Below, one piece after another: positions 16,730-27,680 of a stretch of DNA of 64,000 nt; the first letter of the stretch is position 1, and each line of letters begins with the position of its first letter. The position numbers and the translations under genes are program-made. The notes beneath the pieces are model-generated. The model had not been told where the DNA came from. It made no database searches and worked only from the letters and a program-made list of their open reading frames with translations. The stretch comes from Arsukibacterium sp. MJ3 (lineage in GTDB: Bacteria > Pseudomonadota > Gammaproteobacteria > Enterobacterales > Alteromonadaceae): the NCBI RefSeq assembly GCF_000987765.1, contig NZ_LAHP01000003.1:166855-230854 (forward strand), in the 5' to 3' direction.

Positions 16730-17707
16730 ATGGACTATATGATGACTCGGGAGCTGGCACTCGATGTGGCTCCAAGCTATGCGGCATTAAACCGGTGCCA
16801 ACAAACCGATAATTTGCCAGACTGCACTGAACAAACCCTTACCAGTCAGCTGCAAACCAGCCTTGATATTCAGCAGCAGTTGGACATTTTTTCTATGTAC
16901 GTTGGCCGCTTAATCAGTATTAAAGGTATTCGCCTTAATACCGCTTTTGGCGAGCATAACGCTGCAGGCTCTGCTAATGCAGCGCATGATTATAAAAGCC
17001 TACTGGTGCTAAACCAACAATGTCTGGCCGAAGTGCATTACCACAGTGATCAGCCCTTTAGCCCGATGCAACAGCGCGAACTACTCCTACTAGAAAGTGA
17101 GTGGTTGTTTGCCTTACGAAACGCGCTGGTGGTAGCCAGATTACAACAAATGGCCTTAAAAGATCCGTTGACGGCGCTAGGTAACCGTCGTTTTTTTGAC
17201 GATAGTTTTAGCAAAGCCATTCAGCTGTCACGTCGCCGGCAGCAGCCGTGCGCTTTGCTATTATTAGATTTGGATAATTTTAAGAAGCTAAATGATAACT
17301 ATGGCCATGCTATGGGTGACGAACTGTTAATTGTTATTGCCGACTGTATGCGCGATGCTTTGCGGATAACCGACAGTTTGTTTCGGTTCGGTGGTGATGA
17401 ATTTGCAGTAATTCTGACAGAGGACGACGCTGACAGTGCCGATTTAGTAGCGCGTCGCTTAATTAAAGCCATTAATCAACATCATAAATGTACACAATAT
17501 GGCATTACAGCTAGTGCCGGTTTGGCCTATTTACAACCCTTACAAACCGTCCAGCAACTTTTTGCTGCAGCCGATTTAGCGCTATATGAGGCTAAAGCAG
17601 CTGGTAAAGCCAATTTACGCCAAGTTGGCAATGCTTTAACTAGCAAAGGCGCCGGCGTAGTTAATTTTGCCACCAGTCAAGCCAGCAGTCCGCCTGTATC
17701 GTGCTAA
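16730..17707 (+). CDS. Diguanylate cyclase with uncharacterised N-terminal domain
   Basis: A 325-residue GGDEF enzyme predicted to make cyclic di-GMP from two GTP. The C-terminal GGDEF domain begins at KDPLTALGNRRFF (about residue 144). It has an intact active site, FRFGGDEFAVIL (GGDEF at 221-225), and an intact inhibitory I-site, RITD (212-215), five residues upstream. The N-terminal 140 residues are GAF-sized but lack motifs I recognise; no transmembrane helix is visible, so it is cytoplasmic. AAGGA lies six bases before ATG 16730, making this start better than GTG 16727. The 3' end overlaps tilS by 47 bases on the opposite strand. Confidence 0.9.
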   Translation: MDYMMTRELALDVAPSYAALNRCQQTDNLPDCTEQTLTSQLQTSLDIQQQLDIFSMYVGRLISIKGIRLNTAFGEHNAAGSANAAHDYKSLLVLNQQCLAEVHYHSDQPFSPMQQRELLLLESEWLFALRNALVVARLQQMALKDPLTALGNRRFFDDSFSKAIQLSRRRQQPCALLLLDLDNFKKLNDNYGHAMGDELLIVIADCMRDALRITDSLFRFGGDEFAVILTEDDADSADLVARRLIKAINQHHKCTQYGITASAGLAYLQPLQTVQQLFAAADLALYEAKAAGKANLRQVGNALTSKGAGVVNFATSQASSPPVSC

Positions 17708-18962
17708 TTGCCGAGGCATAACCGGCAACAGCTACCAACTTATTTCCCTGCAGCAGCAGTGGCACCCGGCCTCGCTGCCAGGGAGGTACTTGCCACAGCT
17801 TAAACCATTGCTTTAACGGCTTATGCTGGCTTTGCAATGCCGGTTTAAACGCCAGACTTAACTGCCCAAACAGCACCGTTGTTGTTGTTGTCGCTAGCAG
17901 CGGCAAACTGTTTTCCCCCGGTGAGGTCTGTATTTGCAACTGCCCTAACCCAACCGGTAACACTAAGGCACTTTGCATCAGCCATTCTATGCGGCAAGAT
18001 ATTGCCGGCAGTGCGGTTGGCCGCTCCAAGTACAAGGTATGGTTATAACGCCTAAGCTGGTAATCCGCTAATACCAGCAGTGGCATAGCATCATGCCGAG
18101 CCGCGATAACCTCGGTTTTCAGTGTCTGCAACCATTGGCTGGAAGGGTTAAGTTGAAACTGAGCCAGCCAGCGGCGCAACACTTCATCTTGCTGCAATGG
18201 CAATTGTTGTTGCAATGCTTGTAAATCCAGTTGTTGTCCTCTGGCACACTGCGTCAATGCTTGCTCGGTATAATGGTCTACTAGCTGTTGCTGCTGCGCC
18301 AGGTGCTGCATGCTGCGCCCGGTAGTGGCACTTAGCGCAGGCCAGCGGGCCGTTAAAAGCGGCGTAATACAATTTCGGATAAAGTTTCGGTCAAAGCGGT
18401 TATCCTGGTTACTTTCATCTTCAACCCAGTGCAGCTTGTGTTGCTGGGCAAAAGCCAGAATAGCTTGCCGGCTACAGTGTAGCAGCGGGCGTAATAAATG
18501 GCCGTTGGCAAAAGGTCGCTGGCGGGCCATACCACTTAATCCCGCTGCTCCGGCACCGCGTTTTAAGGCCAGCAACAAGGTTTCCAGCTGATCATCGGCA
18601 TGATGGCCGGTTAACAACACACTACTGGCGCTATCAATAAACGGCGCCAGTGCCTGGTAACGAGCATCGCGGGCGGCAGCTTCAATGTTAGTCGTGTGTT
18701 CAAGTACAATGGTCAGGCTACTAAAGGCAATTTCGCGTTTAGCACACGCTTTGGCACAGTGTTCACCCCAGGCCTGTGCCTGCGGGCTTAAGCCATGATT
18801 AACATACACCGCTAACAGCTGAAAGGAATACTGTTGTTTCGCTTGAAATAACAACTCAAGTAACGCCATTGAATCGAGGCCGCCACTTAATGCCAGCACT
18901 ACCTTAGTGGCACTAATGGCTTCAAGTTGCAATGCAAGTTCAGTATTCGTTATCATCGCCAT
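17661..18962 (-). CDS. tilS: tRNA(Ile)-lysidine synthase
   Basis: A 433-residue ATP-dependent enzyme that converts cytidine 34 of the tRNA(Ile) CAU anticodon to lysidine. It thereby changes both codon reading (to AUA) and charging; the gene is essential in most bacteria. The N-terminal PP-loop motif SGGLDS lies at residues 26-31, followed by NHGLSPQA and GHHADDQLETLLLALKRGAG. A TilS C-terminal substrate-binding domain ends the protein. It lies downstream of accA as in E. coli, but a terminator separates the two genes. The 3' end overlaps the convergent cyclase gene by 47 bases. Confidence 0.95.
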   Translation of the reverse strand: MAMITNTELALQLEAISATKVVLALSGGLDSMALLELLFQAKQQYSFQLLAVYVNHGLSPQAQAWGEHCAKACAKREIAFSSLTIVLEHTTNIEAAARDARYQALAPFIDSASSVLLTGHHADDQLETLLLALKRGAGAAGLSGMARQRPFANGHLLRPLLHCSRQAILAFAQQHKLHWVEDESNQDNRFDRNFIRNCITPLLTARWPALSATTGRSMQHLAQQQQLVDHYTEQALTQCARGQQLDLQALQQQLPLQQDEVLRRWLAQFQLNPSSQWLQTLKTEVIAARHDAMPLLVLADYQLRRYNHTLYLERPTALPAISCRIEWLMQSALVLPVGLGQLQIQTSPGENSLPLLATTTTTVLFGQLSLAFKPALQSQHKPLKQWFKLWQVPPWQRGRVPLLLQGNKLVAVAGYASAISTIQADCWLDWWQN

Positions 18963-18992
18963 GATGTTTACTCAGCCTGGCTTGGGGTTGAT

Positions 18993-19021
18993 AAAAAAAC
19001 CAGCGACAGGCGCTGGTTTTT
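18993..19021 (-). terminator. Rho-independent terminator of the accA transcript
   Basis: AAAAACCAGCG (18995-19005) / CGCTGGTTTTT (19011-19021) with a five-base loop; the minus-strand RNA ends in a T-run (18993-18999). It separates accA from tilS. Confidence 0.88.
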
Positions 19022-19038
19022 CGACACTGATAACCAAC

Positions 19039-19995
19039 TTAGCAATAACCAAATGACATAAGTCGTTTATACCGGTTTGCCAATAAGGTGTTGGTATCAA
19101 GCTGCTGTAATTTTTCTAAATCTTTTAACAACACTTTTTTCAAGGTTTGGGCCATTTGCTCTGGTGCACGATGCGCACCACCTAAAGGCTCAGGAATAAC
19201 GCTGTCAATCAAATCCAGCTCTTTTAATCGTTCAGCAGTTATGCCCATCGCATCGGCTGCCAATGGCGCTTTTTCAGCACTTTTCCACAGGATAGAAGCA
19301 CAACCCTCTGGAGAAATAACCGAATAAGTACTGAATTGCAGCATATTTACTCTGTCGCCAACGCCGATGGCTAAAGCACCACCAGAACCACCCTCACCAA
19401 TAACGGTACATATTACCGGTACTTTTAAGCCGGCCATTACCTTCAGGTTACGAGCAATCGCTTCTGACTGGCCGCGCTCTTCTGCACCTATGCCAGGATA
19501 AGCACCCGGCGTATCGATAAAGGTAATGATCGGCATATTAAAGCGTTCGGCCGTTTCCATCAGGCGCAATGCTTTACGATAGCCTTCAGGGCGTGGCATG
19601 CCAAAGTTTCGACGAATTTTCTCACGGGTATCCCGGCCTTTTTGATGGCCAATAACCATTACCGCCTGATCGCCTAAGCGGGCAGTACCGGCAACAATAG
19701 CATGATCATCAGCGTAGGTACGGTCACCGGCCAGTTCATCAAAATCTGTAAAAATATGCTGTAAATAATCCAACGTATACGGCCGGCGAGGATGGCGAGC
19801 CATCTGAGCAACCTGCCAGGCACCTAGCTCAGAAAATATCTTCTTGGTTAAACCGAGACTTTTTTCTTTTAGTTTGTTGATCTCTTCTTCTAAACCAAGA
19901 TCATAGTCGCCATTACGACTTACGTTACGCAATTCGTCTATTTTTGCTTCAAGTTCAGCAATGGGTTGCTCAAACTCTAAATAATTCAGCATCAT
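19039..19995 (-). CDS. accA: Acetyl-CoA carboxylase carboxyltransferase subunit alpha
   Basis: A 318-residue subunit (E. coli 319) which, with AccD, moves the carboxyl group from biotin to acetyl-CoA to form malonyl-CoA, the committed step of fatty-acid synthesis. Landmarks are [18 protein letters not shown] at the N-terminus, [30 protein letters not shown], and the oxyanion and CoA-binding segments [20 protein letters not shown] and [15 protein letters not shown]. It begins 17 bases after dnaE and is followed by a terminator, so it is last in the lpxB-rnhB-dnaE-accA group. Confidence 0.98.
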   Translation of the reverse strand: MMLNYLEFEQPIAELEAKIDELRNVSRNGDYDLGLEEEINKLKEKSLGLTKKIFSELGAWQVAQMARHPRRPYTLDYLQHIFTDFDELAGDRTYADDHAIVAGTARLGDQAVMVIGHQKGRDTREKIRRNFGMPRPEGYRKALRLMETAERFNMPIITFIDTPGAYPGIGAEERGQSEAIARNLKVMAGLKVPVICTVIGEGGSGGALAIGVGDRVNMLQFSTYSVISPEGCASILWKSAEKAPLAADAMGITAERLKELDLIDSVIPEPLGGAHRAPEQMAQTLKKVLLKDLEKLQQLDTNTLLANRYKRLMSFGYC

Positions 19996-20012
19996 CGACT
20001 ATCACTACCTAA

Positions 20013-23000
20013 TTAATTAAATTCCAGTTCTATTGTTGCTAATTGTTTTAATTGATGCAACAAAGCGTCAGCGGGCGTCACCCACCAGGCTGTCCCTAAC
20101 TGCAGTGTTATCTGCCCTTCCTGTCGTTGATACCGTATAGTAACCGGTACCGTTCCTGCTTTAAATTCATCTAATATCTGTTGCAATCTTTGCAGGTAAT
20201 TGTGGTCTATTTGCTGCGATTGTACAGTGATATTCAAAGATTTCAGCGATTTTTCCCGCACAGCGGTTATTTCACTGACATCACGGCCGGACATTGTAAG
20301 GCCACCATTAAAATCATCAAAGCTGACCTGTCCGCTTATTACCAAAATCCGGTCTTTTTGCAGCAGTTCCTCAAAGGTTTCCAGCTGTTCCGGGAAAAAC
20401 CGCACATCTAAACGTGCAGATTTATCGTCCAGCGTGACAATAGCCCAGCGCCGCCCTTTTTTGTTAAGCATTACCCGTACCGATACCACTAGACCAGCAA
20501 CCTGCACACTCTGATCTTTTTTAGTCGGTTGCAGTTCTACCAGGCGACATGACACATAATGACCAATTTCGTCGGCATAACGGTTAATCGGGTGTCCGGT
20601 TAAATACAAACCCAGCGTTTCCCGCTCGCCCTCTAACCAGATTTCATCCGGCCAACGTGGCACATTTTTAAAAGCCGTTGCCGCCTGCTCCGGTTCCGGG
20701 CTAAGCAAGCCAAACAAATCATCCTGACCAACAGCCTGCGCTTTAGCATGTTGCTCAGCCGCTTTCATCGCCTCTTCCAGACTGGCCATCAAGGCAGCTC
20801 GATGCGGCCCCAATTTATCCATTGCTCCGGCTAGGATCAGTTTTTCCATCACCCGCCGGTTTAAACGCTTTAAATCGACTTTGGCACAAAAATCAAATAA
20901 GTCACTAAAGCGTCCATGCTTAGTGCGCGCTTCAATAATGGCATCGATTGGGCTTGCGCCAACCCCTTTTATGGCGCCAATGCCATACACAATATGGCCT
21001 TGCTCGTTCACGGTAAATTTGTACTGGCCGGTATTAACATCAGGCGGAATTAAATTCAGTTTCATCCGCTCACATTCGTCAACCAAGGTGACGATTTTAT
21101 CGGTGTTATCCATGTCCGCCGACATAACCGCCGCCATAAACTCGGCCGGAAAATGTGTTTTCATCCACAATGTTTGATACGACACCAGTGCATAAGCCGC
21201 AGAGTGCGACTTATTGAAGCCGTAACCGGCAAACTTCTCTACCAGATCAAAAATTTTAATCGCCAGCTCAGGATCAATGCCATTGTTAGCCGCACCTTCC
21301 TGAAAGGTGTCGCGTTGCTTGGCCATTTCTTCAGCATTTTTTTTACCCATCGCCCGACGCAGTAAATCTGCCCCACCCAAGGAATAGCCCGATAATACCT
21401 GGGCAATCTGCATTACCTGTTCCTGATATAGAATAATACCGTAGGTAGGTTCTAATATAGGTTTAAGCGAGTCATGCTGCCAGGTAGCATCGGGGTAAGA
21501 TATGGCTTCGCGCCCGCGTTTTCGGTCAATAAAATTATCAACCATGCCAGACTGTAATGGTCCGGGCCGGAATAGCGCTACCAGGGCAATCATATCTTCA
21601 AAACAATCGGGTTGTAGCCGGCGGATTAAGTCTTTCATGCCGCGCGACTCTAACTGAAATACCGCCGTAGTATCGGCACGCTGTAGCAAGTCAAAACTGC
21701 GTTTATCGACCAAAGGTATGCTATTAATATCAACCGGTTTACGCCCTTCTTTTTGCAACCGGCTGTTGGCCATATTCACCGCCCACTGCAAAATGGTCAG
21801 GGTGCGCAATCCTAGGAAGTCAAACTTTACCAGCCCGGCATATTCCACATCATTTTTGTCGAACTGAGTAACCGGATTTTTGCCTTCATCATCACAATAC
21901 AGCGGTGAAAAATCGGTAATTTTAGTTGGCGCAATCACCACCCCACCAGCATGCTTACCGGCATTGCGGGTCACACCTTCCAGTTGACGCGCCATATCAA
22001 TTAAGTCTTTTACTTCTTGATCTTGCGCATAAAGCTCAGGCAAACGCGGTTCTTCTTTAAAGGCTTGCTCCAGTGTCATACCGGGTGTTAGTGGGATCAG
22101 TTTTGAAATACGGTCAACAAAACCATAAGGGTGTCCCAATACCCGGCCAACGTCACGAATAACGGCTTTGGCCGCCATAGTACCAAAGGTAATAATTTGC
22201 GATACCGCTTCGCGACCATACATTTCGGCTACGTGATCAATTACTTCATCACGCCGATCCATACAAAAATCGACATCAAAATCGGGCATGGATACCCGCT
22301 CCGGATTCAAAAAACGTTCAAACAACAGGTCAAATTGCAACGGATCCAGATCAGTAATTTTTAAGGCGTACGCCACCAAAGAACCCGCACCTGACCCCCG
22401 ACCCGGCCCAACCGGGATATCGTTATCTTTACTCCACTGAATAAATTCCATAACCACCAGGAAGTAGCCCGGGAACCCCATCTGATTAATCACGTCCAGC
22501 TCTATCTGCAAGCGTTCATCATAGGGAACACGTTTCGCAGCACGTGCAGCGTCATCAGGGAATAACTGCAATAAGCGCTGCTCCAGTCCCTGCTGTGACT
22601 TAACCACCAGAAAATCGCCATCGCTCATGCCACCGGTAGGAAATGCCGGTAAGAAGTATTCACCCAGGCGAATGGTGACATTGCAGCGGCGTGCAATTTC
22701 GACACTGTTTTGCAAGGCTTCGGGAATATCAGCAAATAATTGCAGCATTTCAGCTTCTGTTCGCAAATATTGTTGTTCGGAATAATGCTTGGGCCGGCGT
22801 TTGTCATCCAGCGTAAAACCATCCTGAATGGCCACCCTGATCTCATGCGCGGGGAAATCACTGGCGTGTAAAAACACCACTTCGTTGGTGGCCACAACCG
22901 GCAACTGATACTGTTCAGCCAGCGGTATTGCTTTTTGAATATAACGTTCTTCATCGGGCCGGTTAGTACGGATAAGCTCTATATAAAAACGATCGGGGAA

Positions 23001-23483
23001 ATACTGCTGATAAAAACTGATTAATTCGGTAACTGACTGCAGATTCTCTTTTAATAATGCCTTACCCAGTGGTCCATCCTTACCACCTGACACGATAATT
23101 AACCCACTGTTGTATTCAGCCAACCACTGATGGTCAAGCTGCGGCCTGCCCACCACATGACCGCGTAAATAGGCTTTAGAAATGAGCAATGTTAGGTTCT
23201 GATAACCGATATTATCAGTCGCTAATAGCAATAAACGCGCACTTTCAGTGCCCAATAAAGGATGCTGAACCCAACAATCTACGCCAACTAAAGGTTTAAT
23301 ACCGGCGTCGTGAGCCGCGCTGTAAAACTTAACTAACCCACAAAAGTTCATCTGATCAGTCAGAGCCAGGGCAGGCATACGTGCCGCTGCAGCGGCTTTG
23401 ACGATGGGTTTAACTTTAGCCACGCCATCAATTAATGAAAAGTCGCTATGCACCCTTAGATGAATAAAACCGGGTGTATTCAT
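20013..23483 (-). CDS. dnaE: DNA polymerase III alpha subunit
   Basis: The 1156-residue replicative polymerase (E. coli 1160). In order: PHP domain (starts [18 protein letters not shown]), palm with catalytic aspartates in [15 protein letters not shown] and [10 protein letters not shown], and fingers with the [16 protein letters not shown] and [11 protein letters not shown] segments. A beta-clamp and helix-hairpin-helix region follows, then the OB fold ([20 protein letters not shown]) and a C-terminal tau-binding part. Its ATG overlaps the rnhB stop by four bases (ATGA), so it is translated together with rnhB. Start and length agree with the family. Confidence 0.98.
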   Translation of the reverse strand: MNTPGFIHLRVHSDFSLIDGVAKVKPIVKAAAAARMPALALTDQMNFCGLVKFYSAAHDAGIKPLVGVDCWVQHPLLGTESARLLLLATDNIGYQNLTLLISKAYLRGHVVGRPQLDHQWLAEYNSGLIIVSGGKDGPLGKALLKENLQSVTELISFYQQYFPDRFYIELIRTNRPDEERYIQKAIPLAEQYQLPVVATNEVVFLHASDFPAHEIRVAIQDGFTLDDKRRPKHYSEQQYLRTEAEMLQLFADIPEALQNSVEIARRCNVTIRLGEYFLPAFPTGGMSDGDFLVVKSQQGLEQRLLQLFPDDAARAAKRVPYDERLQIELDVINQMGFPGYFLVVMEFIQWSKDNDIPVGPGRGSGAGSLVAYALKITDLDPLQFDLLFERFLNPERVSMPDFDVDFCMDRRDEVIDHVAEMYGREAVSQIITFGTMAAKAVIRDVGRVLGHPYGFVDRISKLIPLTPGMTLEQAFKEEPRLPELYAQDQEVKDLIDMARQLEGVTRNAGKHAGGVVIAPTKITDFSPLYCDDEGKNPVTQFDKNDVEYAGLVKFDFLGLRTLTILQWAVNMANSRLQKEGRKPVDINSIPLVDKRSFDLLQRADTTAVFQLESRGMKDLIRRLQPDCFEDMIALVALFRPGPLQSGMVDNFIDRKRGREAISYPDATWQHDSLKPILEPTYGIILYQEQVMQIAQVLSGYSLGGADLLRRAMGKKNAEEMAKQRDTFQEGAANNGIDPELAIKIFDLVEKFAGYGFNKSHSAAYALVSYQTLWMKTHFPAEFMAAVMSADMDNTDKIVTLVDECERMKLNLIPPDVNTGQYKFTVNEQGHIVYGIGAIKGVGASPIDAIIEARTKHGRFSDLFDFCAKVDLKRLNRRVMEKLILAGAMDKLGPHRAALMASLEEAMKAAEQHAKAQAVGQDDLFGLLSPEPEQAATAFKNVPRWPDEIWLEGERETLGLYLTGHPINRYADEIGHYVSCRLVELQPTKKDQSVQVAGLVVSVRVMLNKKGRRWAIVTLDDKSARLDVRFFPEQLETFEELLQKDRILVISGQVSFDDFNGGLTMSGRDVSEITAVREKSLKSLNITVQSQQIDHNYLQRLQQILDEFKAGTVPVTIRYQRQEGQITLQLGTAWWVTPADALLHQLKQLATIELEFN

Positions 23484-24076
23484 TCGCTCATTTGCTCAGC
23501 AATAACCCGCACCGGTTTAAAACTGCGGCGATGCTCGGCTAAAATGCCATACTGAGCAATAGCCGCCAGATGTTGAGCGGTGGGGTAGCCTTTATGAGCA
23601 GCAAAACCAAACTGCGGGTAGCGCGCGTCTAATGCCGTCATCTCGGCGTCACGGGCCACTTTGGCCAGAATAGAGGCCGCACTGATTTCCGCTACCAGGC
23701 TGTCACCTTTTACCACGGCAGTCGAGGGCATTGGCAGCTCGGGGCAGCGATTCCCATCAATCATTACCCACTGTGGTTGAATAGATAATGCCGCCACCGC
23801 CCGCTGCATGGCCAGCATAGTCGCATGTAAGATATTAAATTGATCTATTTCCGCTGGCTCTGCCCGGCCAAGTGCCCAGCATAATGCCTGCGCTTTAATT
23901 TGCTCCGCCAGTACTTCACGGCGCGCCGCACTGAGTTTTTTTGAATCGGTCAGGCCAATAATGGGTCGCGTGGCATCAAGAATAACGGCAGCGGTCACCA
24001 CGGCACCCACTAACGGGCCCCGGCCTACTTCGTCAACACCACATAATAATTCTACATCGGGTCTATGCCATTGCAT
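23480..24076 (-). CDS. rnhB: Ribonuclease HII
   Basis: A 198-residue endonuclease that cuts the RNA strand of RNA-DNA hybrids and starts removal of misincorporated ribonucleotides. The signature [15 protein letters not shown] (Asp-Glu of the metal site) is at about residues 13-27. [11 protein letters not shown], the catalytic Asp in VMIDGN and the [18 protein letters not shown] segment follow. It overlaps lpxB by 14 bases upstream and dnaE by four downstream, the usual lpxB-rnhB-dnaE arrangement. Confidence 0.97.
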   Translation of the reverse strand: MQWHRPDVELLCGVDEVGRGPLVGAVVTAAVILDATRPIIGLTDSKKLSAARREVLAEQIKAQALCWALGRAEPAEIDQFNILHATMLAMQRAVAALSIQPQWVMIDGNRCPELPMPSTAVVKGDSLVAEISAASILAKVARDAEMTALDARYPQFGFAAHKGYPTAQHLAAIAQYGILAEHRRSFKPVRVIAEQMSE

Positions 24077-25223
24077 CTTGTTGTACTACCTCCAAAATTG
24101 CCTCAGCAGCACGGGCGCTGGCGTTACATTTAATCTGTTGATGAATAGCACAGTATTCAGCCAGCAAACTACTATTGTCCGCTTGCAGTAATGGCGCCAT
24201 AGCCGCCACTAATGCCTCGGGCGTAACCTGATGTTGCAGCAACTCCGGCACCATAGCCCGCCCGGCCAGTAAGTTAGGTAAACTAAAATGCGCCAGTGTT
24301 ACCATTCGCCTGCCAATCTGGTAGGTTAACCAGTTTGCCCGATACGCCACCACCATTAAACACTTTGCCAGCATCGCCTCAAGGGTAGCGGTACCCGAAG
24401 TAATAAAAGTGGCATCGGCGGCCAGTAATATCTGCCTTGCCTGGCCTATAAACACTGTCACCGGTAAATCTGGGGCAACCTGCTGCTTAATCACCGCAAA
24501 TTGCGCCGCTTTTTGCTTGGTTACCATATTAGTAATCAGCTGCAAATACGGTTGTTGTTGCTGCAACTTTGCCGCTGCCAGCAAGAAATCAGGTGCTAAC
24601 AAGGTAATTTCATTGTTGCGACTACCTGGCATAATGGCCAGTACCGGCTTAGCTGAGTCAAGCCCGAGCGCTTGCTTATGCGGCGCTTTATCAACGCTTA
24701 GTGGCATAGTATCGGCCATGGTATGACCCACAAAAGTACAGGGTACTTGGTAGTTATCATAAAATGCTTTTTCAAACGGCAGCAAGGATAGTACCAAATC
24801 AGTGGCCTTAGCAATTTTAAAAATCCGTTTATGCCGCCAGGCCCAAACCGAAGGGCTGACATAATGAACTGTTTTAATCCCGGCCTGCTTTAACGCAAGC
24901 TCTACCGGCAGGTTAAAGTCGGGGGCGTCAATACCAATAAACACGTCAGGCTTGTCTTTTAGTACTGCTGCAATAATGTCACGCTTTACTTTGAGCAGGC
25001 GCGGTAAACGGCCAAGTACTTCAATAATGCCCATTACTGCCAGCTCTTCCATATCAAACAGGGCCGTAAACCCCAACGCTTGCATACGGGGGCCTCCAAT
25101 ACCATAAAAGCGCGCATTAGGGTGGCGTTGACGCAGGGCTTCGATTAAATCGGCACCGAGAATATCGCCAGAGTGTTCGCCAGCAATAATGGCTATCGTA
25201 AGTTCTGTGGTCGAAGTATTCAT
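24063..25223 (-). CDS. lpxB: Lipid-A-disaccharide synthase
   Basis: A 386-residue peripheral membrane glycosyltransferase joining UDP-2,3-diacylglucosamine and lipid X to the lipid A disaccharide. Motifs are [16 protein letters not shown] at the N-terminus, [38 protein letters not shown], the sugar-nucleotide region PGSRNNEI and the [10 protein letters not shown] segment. Unlike the common layout, a terminator and 169 bases separate it from lpxA, so it should have its own promoter. It overlaps rnhB by 14 bases. Confidence 0.97.
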   Translation of the reverse strand: MNTSTTELTIAIIAGEHSGDILGADLIEALRQRHPNARFYGIGGPRMQALGFTALFDMEELAVMGIIEVLGRLPRLLKVKRDIIAAVLKDKPDVFIGIDAPDFNLPVELALKQAGIKTVHYVSPSVWAWRHKRIFKIAKATDLVLSLLPFEKAFYDNYQVPCTFVGHTMADTMPLSVDKAPHKQALGLDSAKPVLAIMPGSRNNEITLLAPDFLLAAAKLQQQQPYLQLITNMVTKQKAAQFAVIKQQVAPDLPVTVFIGQARQILLAADATFITSGTATLEAMLAKCLMVVAYRANWLTYQIGRRMVTLAHFSLPNLLAGRAMVPELLQHQVTPEALVAAMAPLLQADNSSLLAEYCAIHQQIKCNASARAAEAILEVVQQDAMA

Positions 25224-25345
25224 TAGGTCGCTATGGCTTACTTATTATTGGTTGATTCTATCACAGCAGATATCGCTTAATTAAACCCTTTGCACTGTTC
25301 ACATTGCTATGCGGGCTAATCGCTCTAACGTTCTGAAAAATTCAT

Positions 25346-25367
25346 AAAAAAGGAGCCATGTGGCTCC
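25346..25367 (-). terminator. Rho-independent terminator after lpxA
   Basis: GGAGCCA (25352-25358) / TGGCTCC (25361-25367) with a two-base loop, followed on the minus strand by six T (25346-25351). It ends the long uppS-to-lpxA transcript before lpxB. Confidence 0.8.
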
Positions 25368-25392
25368 GTTTTATAGGGTTAGTAAAACATGA

Positions 25393-26184
25393 TCAACGAA
25401 CAATGCCACGGCTGGCGCCGGCAATAAAATCAGTAAATACTTTTAATTCAGCATACTCGGCCGCTTTGGCTTCCAGCGCTGCTAAGGCTTCAGCCACAGT
25501 CTGGCCTTTACGGTACACTTCTTTGTAAGCTCGGCGTATTTCCAGTAAGGCATCACTGCTGTAACCACGACGTTTTAAACCTTCAACATTAATACCGGCC
25601 GGTACACAAGGCGCACCATGCACCATAACGTAGGGCGGCACATCTTTTAATACAATAGAGCCACCACCACAAAAACTATGCGCGCCAATATGCACAAATT
25701 GATGCACACCTGTCATGCCACCTAAAATAGCCCAATCACCAACCTGAACATGGCCTGCCGCCTGTGCACCACTGGCAAAAATAATATGATTACCAATAAC
25801 ACAATCGTGTGCAATGTGGGTGGTGTTCATAAACAGGTTGTGGTTGCCAATAATGGTTTTACCCTGATCCTGTACCGTACCACGATGTACCGAACAGCCT
25901 TCACGAAACACATTAAAGTCGCCAATAATCAGTTCGGTTGCTTCGCCCTGATATTTTTTATCCTGACAGGCTTCACCAATACTGGAGAACTGAAAGAAAT
26001 GATTACCTTTGCCGATAGTGGCCGGGCCTTTAAGGACAACATGCGACTCAACGACGCAATCATCACCTAACACCACATTACTACCAATATAACTAAAAGG
26101 CCCTACGCTGACATTCTGGCCAAGTTTAGCGCCGTTTTCTATTACTGCTGAGGGATGGATCACGTTATAACTCTCTTCTGGCAC
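25393..26184 (-). CDS. lpxA: UDP-N-acetylglucosamine acyltransferase
   Basis: A 263-residue left-handed beta-helix enzyme that adds the first 3-hydroxyacyl chain to UDP-GlcNAc in lipid A synthesis. Hexapeptide repeats run through the first two thirds (for example [20 protein letters not shown]). The catalytic histidine is in [14 protein letters not shown], and the C-terminal helical domain includes [20 protein letters not shown] and ends with GIVR. The start overlaps fabZ by 20 bases. Its first eight residues are slightly longer than in E. coli, so a shorter start is possible. Confidence 0.97.
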   Translation of the reverse strand: MPEESYNVIHPSAVIENGAKLGQNVSVGPFSYIGSNVVLGDDCVVESHVVLKGPATIGKGNHFFQFSSIGEACQDKKYQGEATELIIGDFNVFREGCSVHRGTVQDQGKTIIGNHNLFMNTTHIAHDCVIGNHIIFASGAQAAGHVQVGDWAILGGMTGVHQFVHIGAHSFCGGGSIVLKDVPPYVMVHGAPCVPAGINVEGLKRRGYSSDALLEIRRAYKEVYRKGQTVAEALAALEAKAAEYAELKVFTDFIAGASRGIVR

Positions 26185-26617
26185 ACATTAATTCAGCTGA
26201 GCACACAATAACGCCATCCACCTTGGCTTCACCGTAAAATTTCCAGATATTACGGCGCTCTTTTAAAAACTTAACCTCTAATAACATGGTATCACCAGGT
26301 ACTACCGGCTTTTTAAAACGGGCTTCATCGATACCAGCAAACAGATAAATCTCGTTTGCTGCTCGCTCCGTTACTGTTTTAAACCCTAAAATACCCGTGG
26401 CTTGCGCCAACGCTTCTAAAATAAGTACCCCAGGAAAAATAGGCATACCCGGAAAATGGCCGGTAAAAATAGGCTCATTAATCGTGACATTTTTTAGTGC
26501 GGTTAACGATTCACCGGCGGTATAGTCCAGCACCTTATCTATTAATAAAAATGGATAGCGATGTGGTAGTAACGCCATAATTTCCTGCACTTGCAGGCTA
26601 TTAAGTTGATTAGCCAA
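26165..26617 (-). CDS. fabZ: 3-hydroxyacyl-ACP dehydratase FabZ
   Basis: A 150-residue hot-dog-fold dehydratase that converts 3-hydroxyacyl-ACP to trans-2-enoyl-ACP in fatty-acid elongation. The active-site histidine is in [13 protein letters not shown] and the catalytic Glu in [25 protein letters not shown] is the typical start. It lies between lpxD and lpxA, the usual arrangement, where it competes with LpxA and LpxD for 3-hydroxyacyl-ACP. The gap to lpxD is three bases, and it overlaps lpxA by 20. Confidence 0.98.
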   Translation of the reverse strand: MANQLNSLQVQEIMALLPHRYPFLLIDKVLDYTAGESLTALKNVTINEPIFTGHFPGMPIFPGVLILEALAQATGILGFKTVTERAANEIYLFAGIDEARFKKPVVPGDTMLLEVKFLKERRNIWKFYGEAKVDGVIVCSAELMCARREL

Positions 26618-26620
26618 AAA

Positions 26621-27676
26621 TTAATCCTCTGTTGACGAGCTCTGTCCATTATCTTTTAACTGCGACAATTGTTGCTCCAGCTGTTTTACCCGCTGAAATA
26701 ATGTTTCTATTTGCCGTAACCGCGCAGTATTTCGCCGCCATTCTGTATTTGTTGTTGCCGGAATACCAGATGAATAGACCCCTTTCTCTGTTATTGAGCG
26801 GGTTACCATCGACATACCGGTCATTTGTACACCATCGGCAATTTCGATATGGCCATTTACACCAACTCCGCCACCTAAAACACAGTACCGGCCTATCTTT
26901 GTGCTACCAGCAATACTGGCAGCACCGGCAATGGCAGTATGGTCACCAATTTGTACGTTGTGGGCAATTTGACACAAGTTATCAATAATAACGTTGTTAC
27001 CAATAATGGTGTCGGCAATCGCGCCGCGATCAATAGTAGTATTGGCGCCAATTTCACAATCGTCACCAATAATAACCGAGCCTGTTTGTGGTATTTTCAG
27101 CCAGGTACCAGCTCTGTTAGCAAAACCAAAACCGTCTGAACCAATCACGGCACCGCTGTGGATCACACAACATTTGCCAATAACCACATTGTGGTAGACC
27201 GTTACATTAGCCCACAACTTACTGCTTTCGCCAATACGTGCTCCCCTGCCAATAACAGTTCCAGCAGCAAGCTGAACATGATCAGCCAACACGGCATCTG
27301 CACTAACAACCGCGTTAGCCCCAATAGCACAGCCGTTGCCAATAACGGCAGTAGCGTCAATTATAGCAGACGGATGAATGCCAGTGGCAAGCGGCGGCGA
27401 ATTGTCCAGAAGTTGGGCGACAAGCGCGAAAGCCACATAGGGATCAGTAACCACTAGGGCATTAACACCCGGTGCCAAAAACGGCAGATCATCCGCTTTA
27501 ATTAATACGGCACTGGCGTTGGTCTGACTTAAAAACTTACGATATTTGCTATTCGCCAAAAAACTAATGGCACCATCAGCTGCATGTTCCAGCGTAGCAA
27601 CAGAAGAAACGCCGCAAGCGGCGTCTCCAATAACCTGAGCATTAAGGTGCTCGGCTAATTCAGATAATAATTTCAC
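26621..27676 (-). CDS. lpxD: UDP-3-O-acylglucosamine N-acyltransferase
   Basis: A 351-residue left-handed beta-helix acyltransferase of the third lipid A step. The N-terminal uridine-binding domain contains ISFLANSKYRKFL and TDPYVAFALVAQLL. Hexapeptide repeats follow, with the catalytic His in the DNLCQIAHNVQIGD segment, and a C-terminal helix (LFQRVKQLEQQLSQL). I chose GTG 27676, four bases after the skp stop, because KLLSELAEHLNAQVIGD aligns with the family start. The frame is open to an ATG at 27742, but that would add 22 unrelated residues overlapping skp. Confidence 0.93.
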   Translation of the reverse strand: MKLLSELAEHLNAQVIGDAACGVSSVATLEHAADGAISFLANSKYRKFLSQTNASAVLIKADDLPFLAPGVNALVVTDPYVAFALVAQLLDNSPPLATGIHPSAIIDATAVIGNGCAIGANAVVSADAVLADHVQLAAGTVIGRGARIGESSKLWANVTVYHNVVIGKCCVIHSGAVIGSDGFGFANRAGTWLKIPQTGSVIIGDDCEIGANTTIDRGAIADTIIGNNVIIDNLCQIAHNVQIGDHTAIAGAASIAGSTKIGRYCVLGGGVGVNGHIEIADGVQMTGMSMVTRSITEKGVYSSGIPATTNTEWRRNTARLRQIETLFQRVKQLEQQLSQLKDNGQSSSTED

Positions 27677-27680
27677 CCGA

